A model generated the notes under the pieces. It saw only the letters and a list, made by a program, of their open reading frames with translations, was not told the origin of the DNA and searched no databases. A DNA stretch of 64,000 nt from Adiantum capillus-veneris (taxonomy: Eukaryota; Streptophyta; Polypodiopsida; Polypodiales; Pteridaceae): NCBI GenBank assembly GCA_014529385.2, contig CM043949.1, positions 106,556,554 through 106,620,553 on the forward strand. The letters run 5' to 3'. Positions 12,032-23,295 of the stretch are shown here, one piece after another. The number at the start of each line of letters is the position of its first letter. Position 1 is the stretch's first letter. A program made the translations under genes and the position numbers.

Positions 12032-12633
12032 GTGCTCAAAGATAGGAGCTTGGTAAGAGACGTCCCACTTACCCCAAGAAATGTAAAGAAATGTTGCGTT
12101 GGATTCCCAAAAAACTATTGGAAGCCCAAGGCTACTATGAAGGAAATGATCAAATTTGGGTGCCAAAACGTAAATTGTGCTCTTACCTGTCACCTGACCG
12201 ATGTGAGCCCAATCCTATAGATCCAAAACAAATTGACGATCACGAAAAGAAAAAAATCACGGAATGCTACACACCCGCTCCAGAGCTAGTTTGGGTACCG
12301 AAGAAAGAACGATTTGTTCCACTTAACTCAGGAACAAGGAAGTCAAATGAAGCTTCTTGCTCTTCATGCAGTTCCTATACGCAAATAGAAGCTTCCACAC
12401 AACCTCCACCTACCATTGCACATATCCATACAAACAAGGAAGAGTTTGCACCTCCCGTTGTAAGTTCACCACCTACAACAACGTTGCAAATAAAATCATG
12501 GGAGATTACCTTACCACCCTTGCAACTAGATGAAACACATAGGGAGGTCAAAAACTATTGGTTAAAGCCTTCACCCATAACAACTTGGAACAATTGGTTT
12601 CAAAAGGTGACGACATCATTCCAAAAGGTATGA
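12032..12633 (+). pseudogene. 3'-terminal ORF of the gypsy element, unknown function
   Basis: The main open frame 12091-12633 (180 codons) is overlapped by 12032-12220. It is rich in Lys, Pro, Thr and Ser, with PAPELVWVPKKERFVP, a CSSCSSY cluster and a Trp-rich end (SPITTWNNWFQKV). I see no signal peptide or membrane span, so nothing supports an envelope role. It stops 10 bp before the polypurine tract, which places it inside the element. Confidence 0.5.
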
Positions 12634-12639
12634 TCTACC

Positions 12640-13014
12640 CAAGGAAAGGGGGAGTGTTTGCTGACATCCATCATTCACTTACTTCCCTCTCAACCTTCCT
12701 CCCTGACCTCTTAATCTCTCAATCTTAGGGAATGTATATATAAAGCCTTATACTCACAAAAAAACAAAAATAAGAAAGTAAAAGAGCAAGAGCCACCAAA
12801 CAAAAACCTGGAAACCTACGAGTTCTATACATAACACAAAATCATAAAAACACATTATGCACAAGGACACGACCCTTGTAATATTTGCACTCTGACCATC
12901 ATCTATCTCTGTGTACAGATAGACTAGTACGCTAGAGTCATCCACTTCTGCCTTGGGTGAGAGGTACCCTCATTAATTTTCACAAGTGTTTCACATGGTC
13001 TTTCCGGTGCTTGC
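12640..13014 (+). other. Polypurine tract and probable start of the 3' LTR
   Basis: AAGGAAAGGGGGAG (12641-12654) directly precedes TGTTTGCTGACATCC, a plausible LTR start at 12655. A TATA-like TGTATATATAAAG sits at about 12732, as expected for an LTR promoter. CCAAACA near 12800 could be the LTR end, but no second copy exists in the window to confirm it. The rest of the stretch shows no gene. Confidence 0.5.
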
Positions 13015-13344
13015 ATGCCAGAAAAAGATTTGGTAGGTATGCTAGCATGTGAGAGGAATTTTGACGAGTTAGAATGGGTGATACGTCTCTTGACCACGAC
13101 TGATCCATACTTAGTAGAGAGCGTTTCTCCCATTGCACAAACCTACCCTTTTGACCAAGATGACTATAGACGTCTAGTGACCTTTTTAGTAAACATTGGT
13201 GCCTCTAATGATGAAGACAATTTACATGATTACATGGATGGCACATATGGTCTCACGAATGGTGACTTTGTTTTTCTCGACGACGAGGATAGGGGTTTAG
13301 CCTTAGGGTTCCCCCCCAATCTCTACAATATCTTATTTCCTTGA
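13015..13344 (+). pseudogene. Orphan ORF before a polypurine-like tract
   Basis: 110 codons, acidic, opening MPEKDLVGMLACERNF and containing TYPFDQDDYRRLVTFLVN and DGDFVFLDDED-like acidic clusters (actual GDFVFLDDED). It matches no family I know. The stop is followed by CTAGGGGGAGTG (about 13348), much like the polypurine tract at 12641. It may be the 3' end of another gypsy-type element. Confidence 0.35.
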
Positions 13345-13858
13345 CTCTCTAGGGGGAGTGCAAATAATTAGGTTAGGGTTCCTTATGTTGTTTAATTGTG
13401 TTCGATAAGCGTTGGTACCTCTTCCCACTGATGTGCCTCTGGAAGGTGGATGTTTGGTGGTGAGTATTGTACAGTTTATGACTACATAAGGATGCCTTCA
13501 AAGGACAATGACAATGGATGTTTACATGTTACAATGGATGATCTCCATTATATCAGGTGTACTACTTCCTTTTATTTATGCTTTCCACAGTTACATGTTT
13601 GCATCTTGTCATTTGAGTTTCTAACAATGCATAAAATTTATGAAGTTCTGACATTGCCAATTTAAATGCTATAATTTTTTTCAAATTTCTAGTACCTTGT
13701 TCTTCTCTTTGAGTTTGGTCTATTAGTTGGCTTTAAGTAGGTATCAGGACCTTAGGCTATTCCTTGGGATCTTGTATCGAGTATAGCAATGGTTTCCACT
13801 TGATTGTTTCCAATCTTGACCTTGATCATTGGATCCACTCTATCTTTTTTGAATTCAA
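13345..13858. other. Gene-free stretch
   Basis: AT-rich DNA after the polypurine-like tract. A short open frame at 13450-13665 has no recognisable feature. Confidence 0.4.
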
Positions 13859-15280
13859 TTAAGGAAATAGCATTGATCCGCAATGGTCTCCCATGTTGTT
13901 GTTGTTGCCATAGAAGCCTCGTTTAGCTATTCGTTCTTTAACTTTTGCTTGCGCTTCTTCAACAATCCGTTGCTTTTCTGTTGTTCGTTGTTTTTCTCAA
14001 TGAATTTGTTGTAGCATACCCTAGGTTAATGGCATATGATATGTCTTGACCTGCATCCACTAATCCAGTTAGGCAGTTTCTCCTTCTAATGTCGCAAACT
14101 TGACAACCCCACTTGGTGATAGACCTTTGATCACAAGGGTCCCATTCCTTGCTTTTTGAGTTTTTTAGCATGTTGTTTTAGGGTATAAACCAAGGCATAG
14201 TCACCTGTTTTAAATTCTTTTGACCGTACATACTTATCAAAGGACTCCTTCTTTGAAGACATAGTTGATCTAGCTTTTCTAAGTCATCTAATCTTGAAGA
14301 TAACTCATGACCTGTCCACTCTAATTGTTTAGCTACTCTCAAGGTTGGAATTAAGAACTCGATAGGCAGATTGGCATTAAGACCAAACAACATATTGTAC
14401 GGTGTTGTTCCACAATGAATGTCTTATAGGCCACTCTATATGCCCATAAAGCATAATGTAACTTCTGGTCCCAACTTGTTCTTGAATCTATCACAATTTT
14501 AGTCAATAATGTGCAAAGTGTTTTATTAGTAGCTTCTGCCTGACCATTGGCTTGTGGGTGACATGGGACGGACTTCTTATGAATAATTATGAAGATTTTC
14601 AATAACTTCATTTATGAAATTTGTGCCTCTATTACTAACAATTTTGATGTGTAATCCATATCTTACAATTTTCATATAGAAATTGTGCAGTGGTTATGGC
14701 ATTTGCTTTTTTTGTGGCTTTCGCTTCAGTCCATTTCTTGAGATACTCTGTCGAAACAATGATATATTGGGCATGGGATCTGTAAGCGGATGGTGAGATT
14801 GGTCCCATAAAATCTAATCCCCACTTAGCAAATTTCCTTGCTCCCATCATTGGTTGCAATGGCATCTCATCTCGTTTTATAGGTGCTTTGGTGTGTATAC
14901 TCATGTTCATTTTTGTCGGAGGTGACAACTATTTTCTCTAGAAGTCCTAGGGGTTTCTCCATATTACCATTTGCGAGTTGTAGTTTCATTCTTGTTGCTC
15001 TTAAAGCACCTTTTCCCCATTTTTTCCATGTTTATTTTGTAGCAATGGCTACCCCAGCTCCATTGTCAAGAATTGCCATGGTGGTGACACCTTGAAATTT
15101 CATAGGAAGAGTGGGGCTTCCATCTTCACCTTCACATTATTCTCCTACTTTGTTTAATAGTACATGCATGGTATTTAGGTGCAACTTTTCAAGTTCTCGG
15201 ATTTTGTCTTGAATTTGTGACGAAGAATCCTTCACTCCAAACTTTTCTAGAGAATCTCCTACCATATTCCACATGTTAGG
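13859..15280 (-). pseudogene. Minus-strand gypsy remnant: protease joined to integrase
   Basis: On the minus strand a retropepsin segment (about 14935-15130: TTMAILDNGAGVAIATK, then LQLANGNMEKPLGLL) leads into an integrase core with no RT or RNase H between. Integrase motifs are KWGLDFMGPISPS (about 14800-14840, first Asp) and SVPCHPQANGQAEATNKT (about 14520-14575, Glu), then the Trp-rich end SWDQKLHYALWAYR and an ORF at 14178-14393. The protease resembles that of the plus-strand gypsy element at 7110-7500, so the two are relatives. Stops and frameshifts are present. The junction is an internal deletion of about 2.5-3 kb of pol. Confidence 0.75.
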
Positions 15281-15289
15281 CGTTTATGC

Positions 15290-15880
15290 TTATGGTCTTG
15301 GGATTTGATACAGTTATTGTATTGAAATCAAGTTATGATTACGATTATGCTTTTGGGTTCATGTTATGGTCATGCTTGTTGCAATTGCTCTTTGGTTATG
15401 GTTTTACAATAAAGTTATGGTTATGGTTTTCTAATCATATTGTGGATATGCTCTTTGGTTATGGTTTTGTAATCAAGTTATGGTTATGGTTTGGTACTTA
15501 TGTTGTGGATATGCTCTTTGGTTATGGTTTTGCAATCAGATTATGGTTATGCTTTTGTAATTATGTTGTGGATGTGCTCTTTGGTTATGGTTTAGCAATC
15601 AGGTTATGGTTATGGTTTTGCAATTATGTTGTGAATATGGTTACAGGATTTGAATCATGTTATATTTATGGTTTGACTTCATATCATTATGGTTATGGTT
15701 TTCAAGTCATGTTATAATTATGGTTTGAGAATGTTCATATCATTATAGTTACGTTTTTCAATTCATGTTACAGTTATGGTTTGAGAATCTTCATATCGCT
15801 GTGCTTATGGTTTAGGAGTTGAGGTTAAAGTTATGGTTATGCTTTTGAAAGTTTGTCATGTTTATGGTTTTGATTTTGTA
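15290..15880 (+). repeat. Minisatellite of 63-bp units and TTATGGTTATGG-type sub-repeats
   Basis: Four consecutive 63-bp units start at 15388, 15451, 15514 and 15577, each beginning CTCTTTGGTTATGG and ending near GTGGATATG. On both sides TTATGGTT(A/T) sub-repeats continue in decayed form. Because 63 is a multiple of three, the array stays open for 143 codons (15286-15717) and yields a 21-residue repeat. This is a by-product of the array and not a gene. Confidence 0.85.
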
Positions 15881-17605
15881 GTTTTAATATGCTTACAATT
15901 TTGTTGATCTGTACTAACTATACTTCTCGCTCTTTGGTATCAAAATGTAGGTGGAGTGTGGTTGCTTTTGCACTCTTCCTTTGGGTAGAGAGGGTTGGTT
16001 TCTGTTGCTACAGTACATGTAGCATCAACTGCCAGTCCTGTTTGCCCAAAAAATAATTGCAGGTTTTGGCATTGATATGACCCCATCAGTATGGATGTTG
16101 GTATGGTCGTCGGAATAAGCATCAAAATATTGTTGCCTTGTATCAACACTTGTTTAGATGCATATATCAACGCTTATAACAAAGGGTATATCGATATACA
16201 ATAAACCGGCATAAATACTGATGCTACAATTTTGACCCACATATCGACGCTTTTTATTTTTAAAACAAGGTTATTTTCATCGGTACACACGTCGGTATTT
16301 GTGTGACTTGTTGTAGTGGTGTTTGTGTGTGTGTGAACATTCAACTTTGATTCTTAAAGACATAATATTTTGGCCTGCTCAAAATGGCTAAAGGACGAGG
16401 GATTAAGGAGTGCATTCATAGGAGTTTGATCCCATGATGTGAAGTATTGGCTCATTCCTTCATATTTTAAATTGTGAAAGAGTCCTTTCATTTGAGGACT
16501 TCATAAAGATCCATTTTATTAAATTGATTTATCATTTCTATGTTTATTAGACCTTTTTTTTCCTTATGAAAGCATTAAAATATTTTTTTGTCTTAGTTTG
16601 CCAAAGAGTCCCTTTATTTTATTGTTTTTACTTTTCTTCTTCATTTTATTTTGTTTAGAATACCAATGTGAGCCTTTTACCTTGTTGTTTAAGTGGGACC
16701 CTTCATAGCATATAAGGCATTTGTGATTATGTGTTCCAATTTCATATTAAAATACAACAAAAATGGCATGTGATTGTAGGCATTCATTTAAACTTACTCT
16801 CTATCACTCCATCCCCCTTGAACTACAGCAAACCTGCGTGACTCCTCAAATTCTTTTTAAATGCACATTGGATTTTCCAAGTGCATAGAATTGTCTGGTG
16901 ACTTCTCTAAAAAGTGGCATATTTTGATCAAAGCTTGAAGTGTGTGGCAACAAACACAATATTAATTCTCTATTTAAAAAAGGTATGTTTTTATCAAAGC
17001 CTATTTTTTAAAGGGTTTCTCCGCCTTTTTGACTAGTATTGTATAAAGGGAAGGCTAAATTGAGTCAGTTTCCTTAACATTTGGTAAGTACAATTCCAAT
17101 ATAAGGCTTATTTTGTAAGAACTAAATGTTAATTCTCTCACCGACAAGGAAATGACATTGGTTGAAGGTTTATGTTTGGTCCACTTTGTATAATGCATGA
17201 ACCTCTAACTTTTTGTGAACCTCCTTTTAGTGATTGTGATTCACAACGTGGATCGTTCTTCTTCTTTGCACTTTCCATAGCGAAGTGCACATTTTCTCAT
17301 GTTTTTGGCCTGCCCCAAAGGGGGGAGGTCTTATTGATGCCTTCCCTTTTTTTTAATGCAAAAGGGAAGTTATTTCCAAAAAATGTACAATTTTTTTATT
17401 GGTTGGTTGAGAGAGAAGACACTCATTACAAAGATAGAGCTTAAAAGATACTCATTAGGCTACAAGGATTGAAGACTTCCTAGCTTATATCACGAATCAT
17501 GATGGGTTTTACATTAAATGAGTGATAAACTCAAGAGGCTTGCCCAATAGAGAGTACCGATTTTGAATAAAATATCCATGACAACTCTTGAGTGATTTTC
17601 TCCCC

Positions 17606-17608
<3 letters not shown>
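15881..17608. other. AT-rich gene-free stretch
   Basis: No coding signal. It contains a candidate transposon terminus ending at 16318 (listed separately) and an open frame at 17172-17444 without family features. Confidence 0.4.
16120..16318 (-). mobile_element. Candidate CACTA-type transposon terminus
   Basis: Read on the minus strand the edge is CACTACAACAAGTCACAC, close to the plant CACTA terminal motif CACTACAAGAAA. Inside it are short subterminal motifs such as CCGACGTG, ATCGGTAC, CCGGCATAAATACTGATG and repeated TATC(A/G)ACGC. No opposite end and no transposase were found in the window. Confidence 0.35.

Positions 17609-17658
<50 letters not shown>
17609..17658 (+). repeat. (CT)n microsatellite, about 50 bp
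   Basis: Uninterrupted TC dinucleotides. Confidence 0.95.
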
Positions 17659-17661
<3 letters not shown>

Positions 17662-18051
17662 CACATGCTCGCTCCACAGTGGTTAGAGGATACACTAGTG
17701 GGAAACAACATATGAGTGTATAGCAGCAAGTTGAATTTTTGGGCTTCAAGCCTAGAAGTGGTTGTTGAGGCAGTGATGCCTACATAGTGAAGGAATTCTC
17801 TCAATTTCTCTCTCCTCGGTGATTTGCTCAGTTGTGTCTGTGGTGAGGGCAGTAAAAAATGATGGGATTGAAGGCATTGCAGTGATTAGAGATGAGCTCT
17901 AAGGATTCATTCTATGCCAGGGCTGCTTCTTGCACCCTTACAACATATGGCCTTACACAAGATGTTGACATGGACATGAAATTGTCACAGCTACAACAGT
18001 GGCGGTTGTAGCATCGTCAACACAAGGAAGCATGACATGATGTGGAGCCCT

Positions 18052-18079
18052 CCTCTCTCTCTCTCTCTCTCTCTCTCTC
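18052..18079 (+). repeat. (CT)n microsatellite, about 28 bp
   Basis: Uninterrupted CT dinucleotides. Confidence 0.9.
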
Positions 18080-18389
18080 ATTGTTGCAAGCGACGAGATT
18101 GGAAGGGCAAGGTATAGTGAGAGGCGGTGGGGGTCAATGGAGCAGATAATCCCGAAGGGGGAGTGTATGGTGTGAGGCATTGGGGGACCCAATGGGGGTA
18201 GCAGGAGGGTCGGCACGTAATGGCGTAGGTATAGAGGGGCATGGGGAATCTCACAGAATCCCTTGAGATTCCCTCTAATGAGCGCATTTTTACTCTAGTA
18301 AGCCCTCCTAGCTAATTTTTTTAAAAAAATTAATCCACAAAACCAAGAATACTTCTCTAAAGATGGGTGAAACACAAAAACAAAGAGGG

Positions 18390-18441
<52 letters not shown>
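18390..18441 (+). repeat. (CT)n microsatellite, about 52 bp
   Basis: Uninterrupted CT dinucleotides. Confidence 0.95.
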
Positions 18442-18446
<5 letters not shown>

Positions 18447-20174
18447 CGCTCAATAGCATGTTGTTTCTCTCTATGGCTAAGCATTGATCAACACCACCAT
18501 CATTAGGCTCCTATAGCCAAGGACGATGCAAATTTGCGCACTTGCAATGACTCCTAGATAGGCAAAGCCCAAGTGGGCAGAGTGGACGACACATATGTGA
18601 TTGGCAAAGTAGAGGCAAGCACGCAAAGAGGGACATGGTTGTGGAGAGAGGGAGCTGTGATGCGAGTGATAGTCTCTATGCCCAATGCAATTGTTGTCAT
18701 AATGTGATGATCATGGAGGAGGCAACCATGCAGGAACTCAAATATACATCTAGGATTTCAACTTGTTGATGCTTAATTGTCAAAATAAGTGCATGGTGAT
18801 GAGCATTATTGCTACTATAACCTTCGGTGGTTGTAAAAACTTAAGCAACAATATTTGGTTCAACAAGCTGCTGGATATGTTTATATGATGCATAATTTTT
18901 TATTTGGTTTTCAAGCCATCAATTGGTTAATATGGTTTACCCATGCAAGCACTTGCAAAACAGAGATCAAAACTCATTGCCATTCTTTTACAAAAGACTT
19001 GGATTTTTACTAAAGCGTAGAAGCACATTGAATTATACATGCTCACAACATGGTACTTGATCTGGAACACCCTAAACTCCAATAGAGATCATTAAACATA
19101 GATTAATTTTCTCATCAACCTTGATTCATCCAAACACCAAATGATGTGTTGCTTTATAATCTCATGAATCCTTGGTTTGATTGTCCACCAAGGATAGATT
19201 TAGTGAGAAAGAGACCTTAACCTCAATGAATTTTTTATGATAAAGCTAGCTTAGATTGATGTGCCCTTTTCATTGGTAGGCCTCGTGATTTTATCACTTG
19301 TTTTGGAAGTAGTCTATTTATTATAATTTTTGGCCTTCAAAAACAAGCCTGAGTGAAGAAGAGAGTTGAGCATACAATTCACAATGTTTCAAATTTTTCT
19401 TTGAAATTTTAGTTTGTAAAAGAGTCCGTTCAATTAAGAATTCAACAGCCTCAAAAGCACCAAGGAGCTCCCCTACTCGCATGCCCTCGTGTGCTGCTTA
19501 GAGCAATGGCCGCACGCTCCAGAAGCCCTAGAGGGTTTAGCAGTGTTCGTCACACTAAAGGGTGTCAAGAAAGGCATGGTTGTAACAATTTTCTTTGGGG
19601 TGACGAGCTAGGTTGAGCAGCCTACTTTTCTCTTGCTCTTCCCTTGCCATACCCTTACATTTTGGTGGACAAGAGCTGTCATTCCTCCCACCTCCTCTTG
19701 GGAAGGGCAATGTGCGGCCTTGGAAGGGCATGAATCCCTTAGCCTAGACTCTTGCTATGAGGGTTTGGTAGTAAGCCAACCATCTTTTGACCATGGTCGG
19801 ACTACAGGAGGTCTTCAAGCGGCAGGGGAGATCCCTGGGTGGCATTGTCCTCATGGTTTTTGTCCTTGGATGGTGATTATGTTTGCTTTTGTGTGTGTTG
19901 GGGATCTTGCTCGGGAGTTCCTTCAGTTGAAGTCTTATCTAGATGAGTAGCTTTCACTTTGGTGGTGCATCTCACTTTTGCTCCTAGTCCTCTTAAGGCA
20001 TGGAGTCTGCTGCTGCTGGTAGCAATGACCCTATGGTGGCACTTTGGGAGCACCTTGTCGATGATGGGGACTATGGGCCCCACCCCTTCTTTTGAGTAAA
20101 TGGTGATGTTATTGTCTCTATTGAGGATGACACACTATTCAGTCAATATATGATTTTGCAAATGGTGGTGGTTG

Positions 20175-20319
20175 ATTGTCTTGGGGTGGCTCCCCCTCTT
20201 TAGCCGATGTATTTGGGTTATGAGATGCCATGGCTCGGATTGAGCATGGCTATGCATTTGAATTCTTTTTGGTATGCTAATATATCATCTACTCACTATT
20301 GTGAGTGAAGAAAAAAAAA
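20175..20319 (+). mobile_element. LINE 3' end, copy 1
   Basis: Shares with copies 2 and 3 the 3'-UTR blocks GGGGTGGCTCCC, GAGCATGGC and the final GCTAATAT-(A)ATCTACTCAC, a hairpin (ACTCACTATTGTGAGT, 20291-20306) and an A tract (20311-20319). The 5' boundary is not visible; DNA from 19580 may belong to it, but the 106-codon frame at 19633-19950 is not a recognisable LINE protein. Confidence 0.65.
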
Positions 20320-20375
20320 GAGAGAGCCTCACATGGGTGTAGTTCATTAAATTGTTTAGAAAACCAACATGACCT

Positions 20376-20908
20376 AGTGGGGAAGATTTGCAAATGGGTT
20401 CAAAAGACTTGGAAGATAGGATTCTATAAGAACGATCTCTTCCTCAGAGGGAAGGTGTTCAAGAGCCAACTCCTGCTTATCTTAACCCAAATTGTTAAGA
20501 TTTTTCTACTTCAAACACGTTTGGAAGGCTAGGAACTGTCGGGTCTTCGAGAATGCCATGGAAACAACTAGGTTCATGGAGATAACACGATAAAGCAAAG
20601 GGCGATTGTCACCTTGGGAAACAGATGAACTAGAATGAGTGGAACATGGCAATTGGTGCTGCAATGGTGGCAAACTTACATGATTAAGGGTGTGGGTCCT
20701 TGTTGAGGTCGATGGCTAATCCTGGGTCCTCTAATCGTTGCTCTGGAGTCCCTTTCATTGTCATGGGGTGGCTCCCTTGTCAACACTGTAACTATGGTCT
20801 CTAGGAGATGTCATGGTTCTCAACACGAGCATGGCAAGAATTTAGAATTTTTTTGTTTTGCTAATATAATCTATTCACCAGTGTAAGTTGTGGAAAAAAA
20901 AAGAGAAT
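20376..20908 (+). mobile_element. LINE 3' fragment, copy 2, with target-site duplication
   Basis: 5'-truncated LINE. 20380-20590 aligns with the zinc-finger-RT tail of copy 3 (KICKWVQKTWKIGFYKNDLF), then comes the shared 3' UTR, hairpin-like ATTCACCAGTGTAAGT (20873-20888) and A tract (20894-20902). The 12-bp CCAACATGACCT occurs on both sides (20364-20375 and 20909-20920), a good target-site duplication for a LINE insertion. Confidence 0.7.
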
Positions 20909-20928
20909 CCAACATGACCTTTCACCTT

Positions 20929-22446
20929 GCTCAACTCAACCATTAATTTTTTAAAAAAGTCCAACACAAGTATATACTCCCTTTTGAAACCAAATGCAAC
21001 TAGAAAGAGTTATTGAAACTAGTGAAGAGAATCATATGGAAGAACAACACTAAAAACTCAACGCCTTGGCAGCGGGCTAAATGGGAGACAATTGCGAGAC
21101 CTGTAGAGTAAGGCGGTCACGTGATTCTTAACCCTAGCACTCATGCAGAGGCCCAATGTGCCAAGTTTGTGGTAGCACTAACAAAGCAAGACCAAGCTTC
21201 GGCTATTATGGCTAATGCTATGATGGACAACTCCAAAGTTTGAGTTTGCTCGCAAGATGGCCAATAAAAAGAACTAGAGATGCACGCCAAGTTGCTTGCC
21301 CCTCGATGGGCCGCCATCCTAAAACTTGGGGGTTCGACAGGCGAGTTCACTCAGAAATGCAACAGAGCAACATAGTCCTTGGAATCAAGGTATTTTCACA
21401 ATTCCATAATTCAATGGTCCCCTTGGCTTTCTAAGGCTAGAAGTATCCTTTTGACCCCTTTTTTGGGGGGAAGTTATTGAAAGATTAACAACAAGGTATT
21501 AAACGTCTAGGCCAACTTTGGGATTACAACAATTGTAGCTTGAAAGGAATGGACCAATTGGCTCTACAATTTAACCTCAGTGGGACTGAAAGATTACTTA
21601 TCAACATAGCCCTACAACGGCTTAACATGTGGTGTCTATCTAACTGTGAATCGAAGTTCGAGTGGAAAGCATGGCAGTGGCCTAAGAACAAACATTTTTT
21701 GAAACCACAAACCAAGGAAGTGTACTTCACACTTATAGATTCAAAGGATTGGTTCTCCGTGCTTAAGGAGTAGTGGGATAAGCACTTGCTAGAGCCAAGA
21801 TGGGAGACAATCGTGAAGCACATCTAGTGCCCGCAATGGCTGCATGGGATAAAGGTATTCTTGTGGAAGGTTTTACGGGGATCCATGCTGACTGTGGTGA
21901 AGGTTTTCACTCAGGGAATTGGTCTGGGTAGATGCTCGCAATGCAAAACACCTAGAGAAGACCTACCTCACCTCTTCAAGGAGTGCCCGATGATTTGTGG
22001 TCTAGCAAGGAAGATTTGCAAATGGGTTCAAAAGACCCTGAAAATAGGATTCTTCAAGAACGACCTTTTTTTGGGAGGGAAGGTGTTCAAGAGCCAAGCA
22101 TTTCTCATCGTAATGCAAATCATGAGATTTTGTTACTTCAATCATGTTTGGAAGGCAAAGAATTGTCAGATCTTTGAGAACACCTTGAAAATAACTAAGT
22201 TCATGGAGATAATCCAAGAAATTGGGAACATATAAACACTGAGTGGAACAGGGCCATGGGCACCCCAATGAATGACTAGCATGGGTAAATGTGTGGGCTC
22301 AAATATTATCGTGGGGTGGCTCCCATGTCAACCAATGTATCTATGACCCTTTGAAGCTGTCATGCCTCGTCAGCATGGCACAAATGTGTAATTTTTTGGT
22401 TATGTTAATATAATCTACTCACAATTGTGAGTTTTACCAAAAAAAG
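20929..22446 (+). mobile_element. LINE 3' part, copy 3 (about 1.5 kb)
   Basis: 5'-truncated LINE carrying the end of ORF2 and the shared 3' UTR. It ends with the perfect palindrome ACTCACAATTGTGAGT (22417-22432) and an A tract (22439-22445). The left flank CCAACATGACCTTTCACCTT (20909-20928) and right flank CCAACGCGAGCCTTCACCTT (22447-22466) match at about 16 of 20 bases, so they look like an aged target-site duplication. Confidence 0.7.
21540..22235 (+). pseudogene. LINE ORF2 C-terminus with zf-RVT zinc finger
   Basis: The frame at 21540-21773 has the usual pre-finger layout (QTKEVYFTLIDSKDWFSV), then after frame breaks FLWKVLRGSMLTVVKVF and the finger CSQCKTPREDLPHLFKECP (about 21936-21992), which fits the zf-RVT C..C..H..C pattern of plant L1-type elements. 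FNHVWKAKNCQIFENTLK is the normal end of such ORFs (VWKARN-x-IFE). The reverse transcriptase itself is missing. Confidence 0.75.
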
Positions 22447-22466
22447 CCAACGCGAGCCTTCACCTT

Positions 22467-23295
22467 TGTTATCAAAACTTTCAACTCTTCAATGTGTGAC
22501 CCTTTCAAAAATTCACAATAAATTCATTCAAGCACGTTGTCGTGATTTTGGATTGATCTCTTTTAGTGAGAATCTAAGTGAGTTGCTGCATTGTTTAAAG
22601 GAGGAAACAAGAAGCAAATTTGAAGGGAGGCCAAAGATGGTGGGAAACTAGCCAAGTGGAGGCACAAGCATGACCTAAGGGATGCAGCATGTTGACGTGC
22701 TAGATGAAAAGCATTGCCATCTATCCTATGACAAACAATCCAAGGTAGGTGTGGGCAACTAGTGGGTTCTAATCCCAAGTGGCAACAGAGGATGTGCAAG
22801 GGTCACATGCTGTGTTTTTTTATATGTTTGAGCTTGTTCTGGCCACAATGAACACCTTGCAAGTGGACTGGCTCAGGTCAAAGATTTCTCTTTTGCTTTG
22901 CGAGGTCGAGGTTGCTTGCAATGTGGTGGTGTTTTAAGACATACCGAGGTTGAACTGCTAATAAGTTGAAGTGAGATCTACCAGGAATTTTGATCTATAA
23001 GCATTGTGAAAGAGCCAAGTAGACTGCTAAAGGAGAATTAGGTGTCAAATTGTGTAAGGCTCATGTAGCTAAAATAAGCCTATGTAAGCTTATTGTTTAA
23101 AAAAAGCACATCCATGCACGATCAAAAGAAAAACCATTTTCTTGGGCTTGTCTTTTAACGTCAACATAATGTGACAATCATGATTTATGCTAAAATCTAA
23201 AAAAATCATCAGGATTTATAACTAAAAGGCCTAATTTTTGAGAGCAGTGCATCCTTGTTTGAGCAGTAGCTTGCAAACAATCATAGGGTATGCCA
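22467..23295. other. Gene-free stretch
   Basis: A 74-codon open frame (22427-22651) and scattered short frames carry no recognisable domain. Nothing else stands out. Confidence 0.4.

Larger units (their letters stand above)
3509..12654 (+). mobile_element. Decayed Ty3/gypsy retrotransposon with extra 3' coding region
   Basis: Plus-strand order: proline-rich leader, gag, several zinc knuckles, protease, reverse transcriptase, RNase H, integrase, then about 1.2 kb of further coding sequence ending at a polypurine tract. Every domain is broken by stops or frameshifts, so this is an old copy. The RT active site reads FLDD rather than YVDD, and the sequence around it ([23 protein letters not shown]) is typical of plant non-chromodomain gypsy elements (Tat/Athila-like). 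Gene order shows it is gypsy and not copia. I could not delimit the LTRs. Confidence 0.85.
17659..19579. other. Gene-free stretch with CT microsatellites
   Basis: Holds (CT)n tracts at 18052-18079 and 18390-18441. I see no conserved protein, RNA gene or repeat end here. Confidence 0.45.

Noticed and set aside
15286..15717. 143-codon open frame
   Set aside because: Kept open by the 63-bp repeat unit being a multiple of three; no conserved protein.
19633..19950. 106-codon open frame as a gene
   Set aside because: No domain and no codon-use signal that I can see; lies in LINE-rich DNA.
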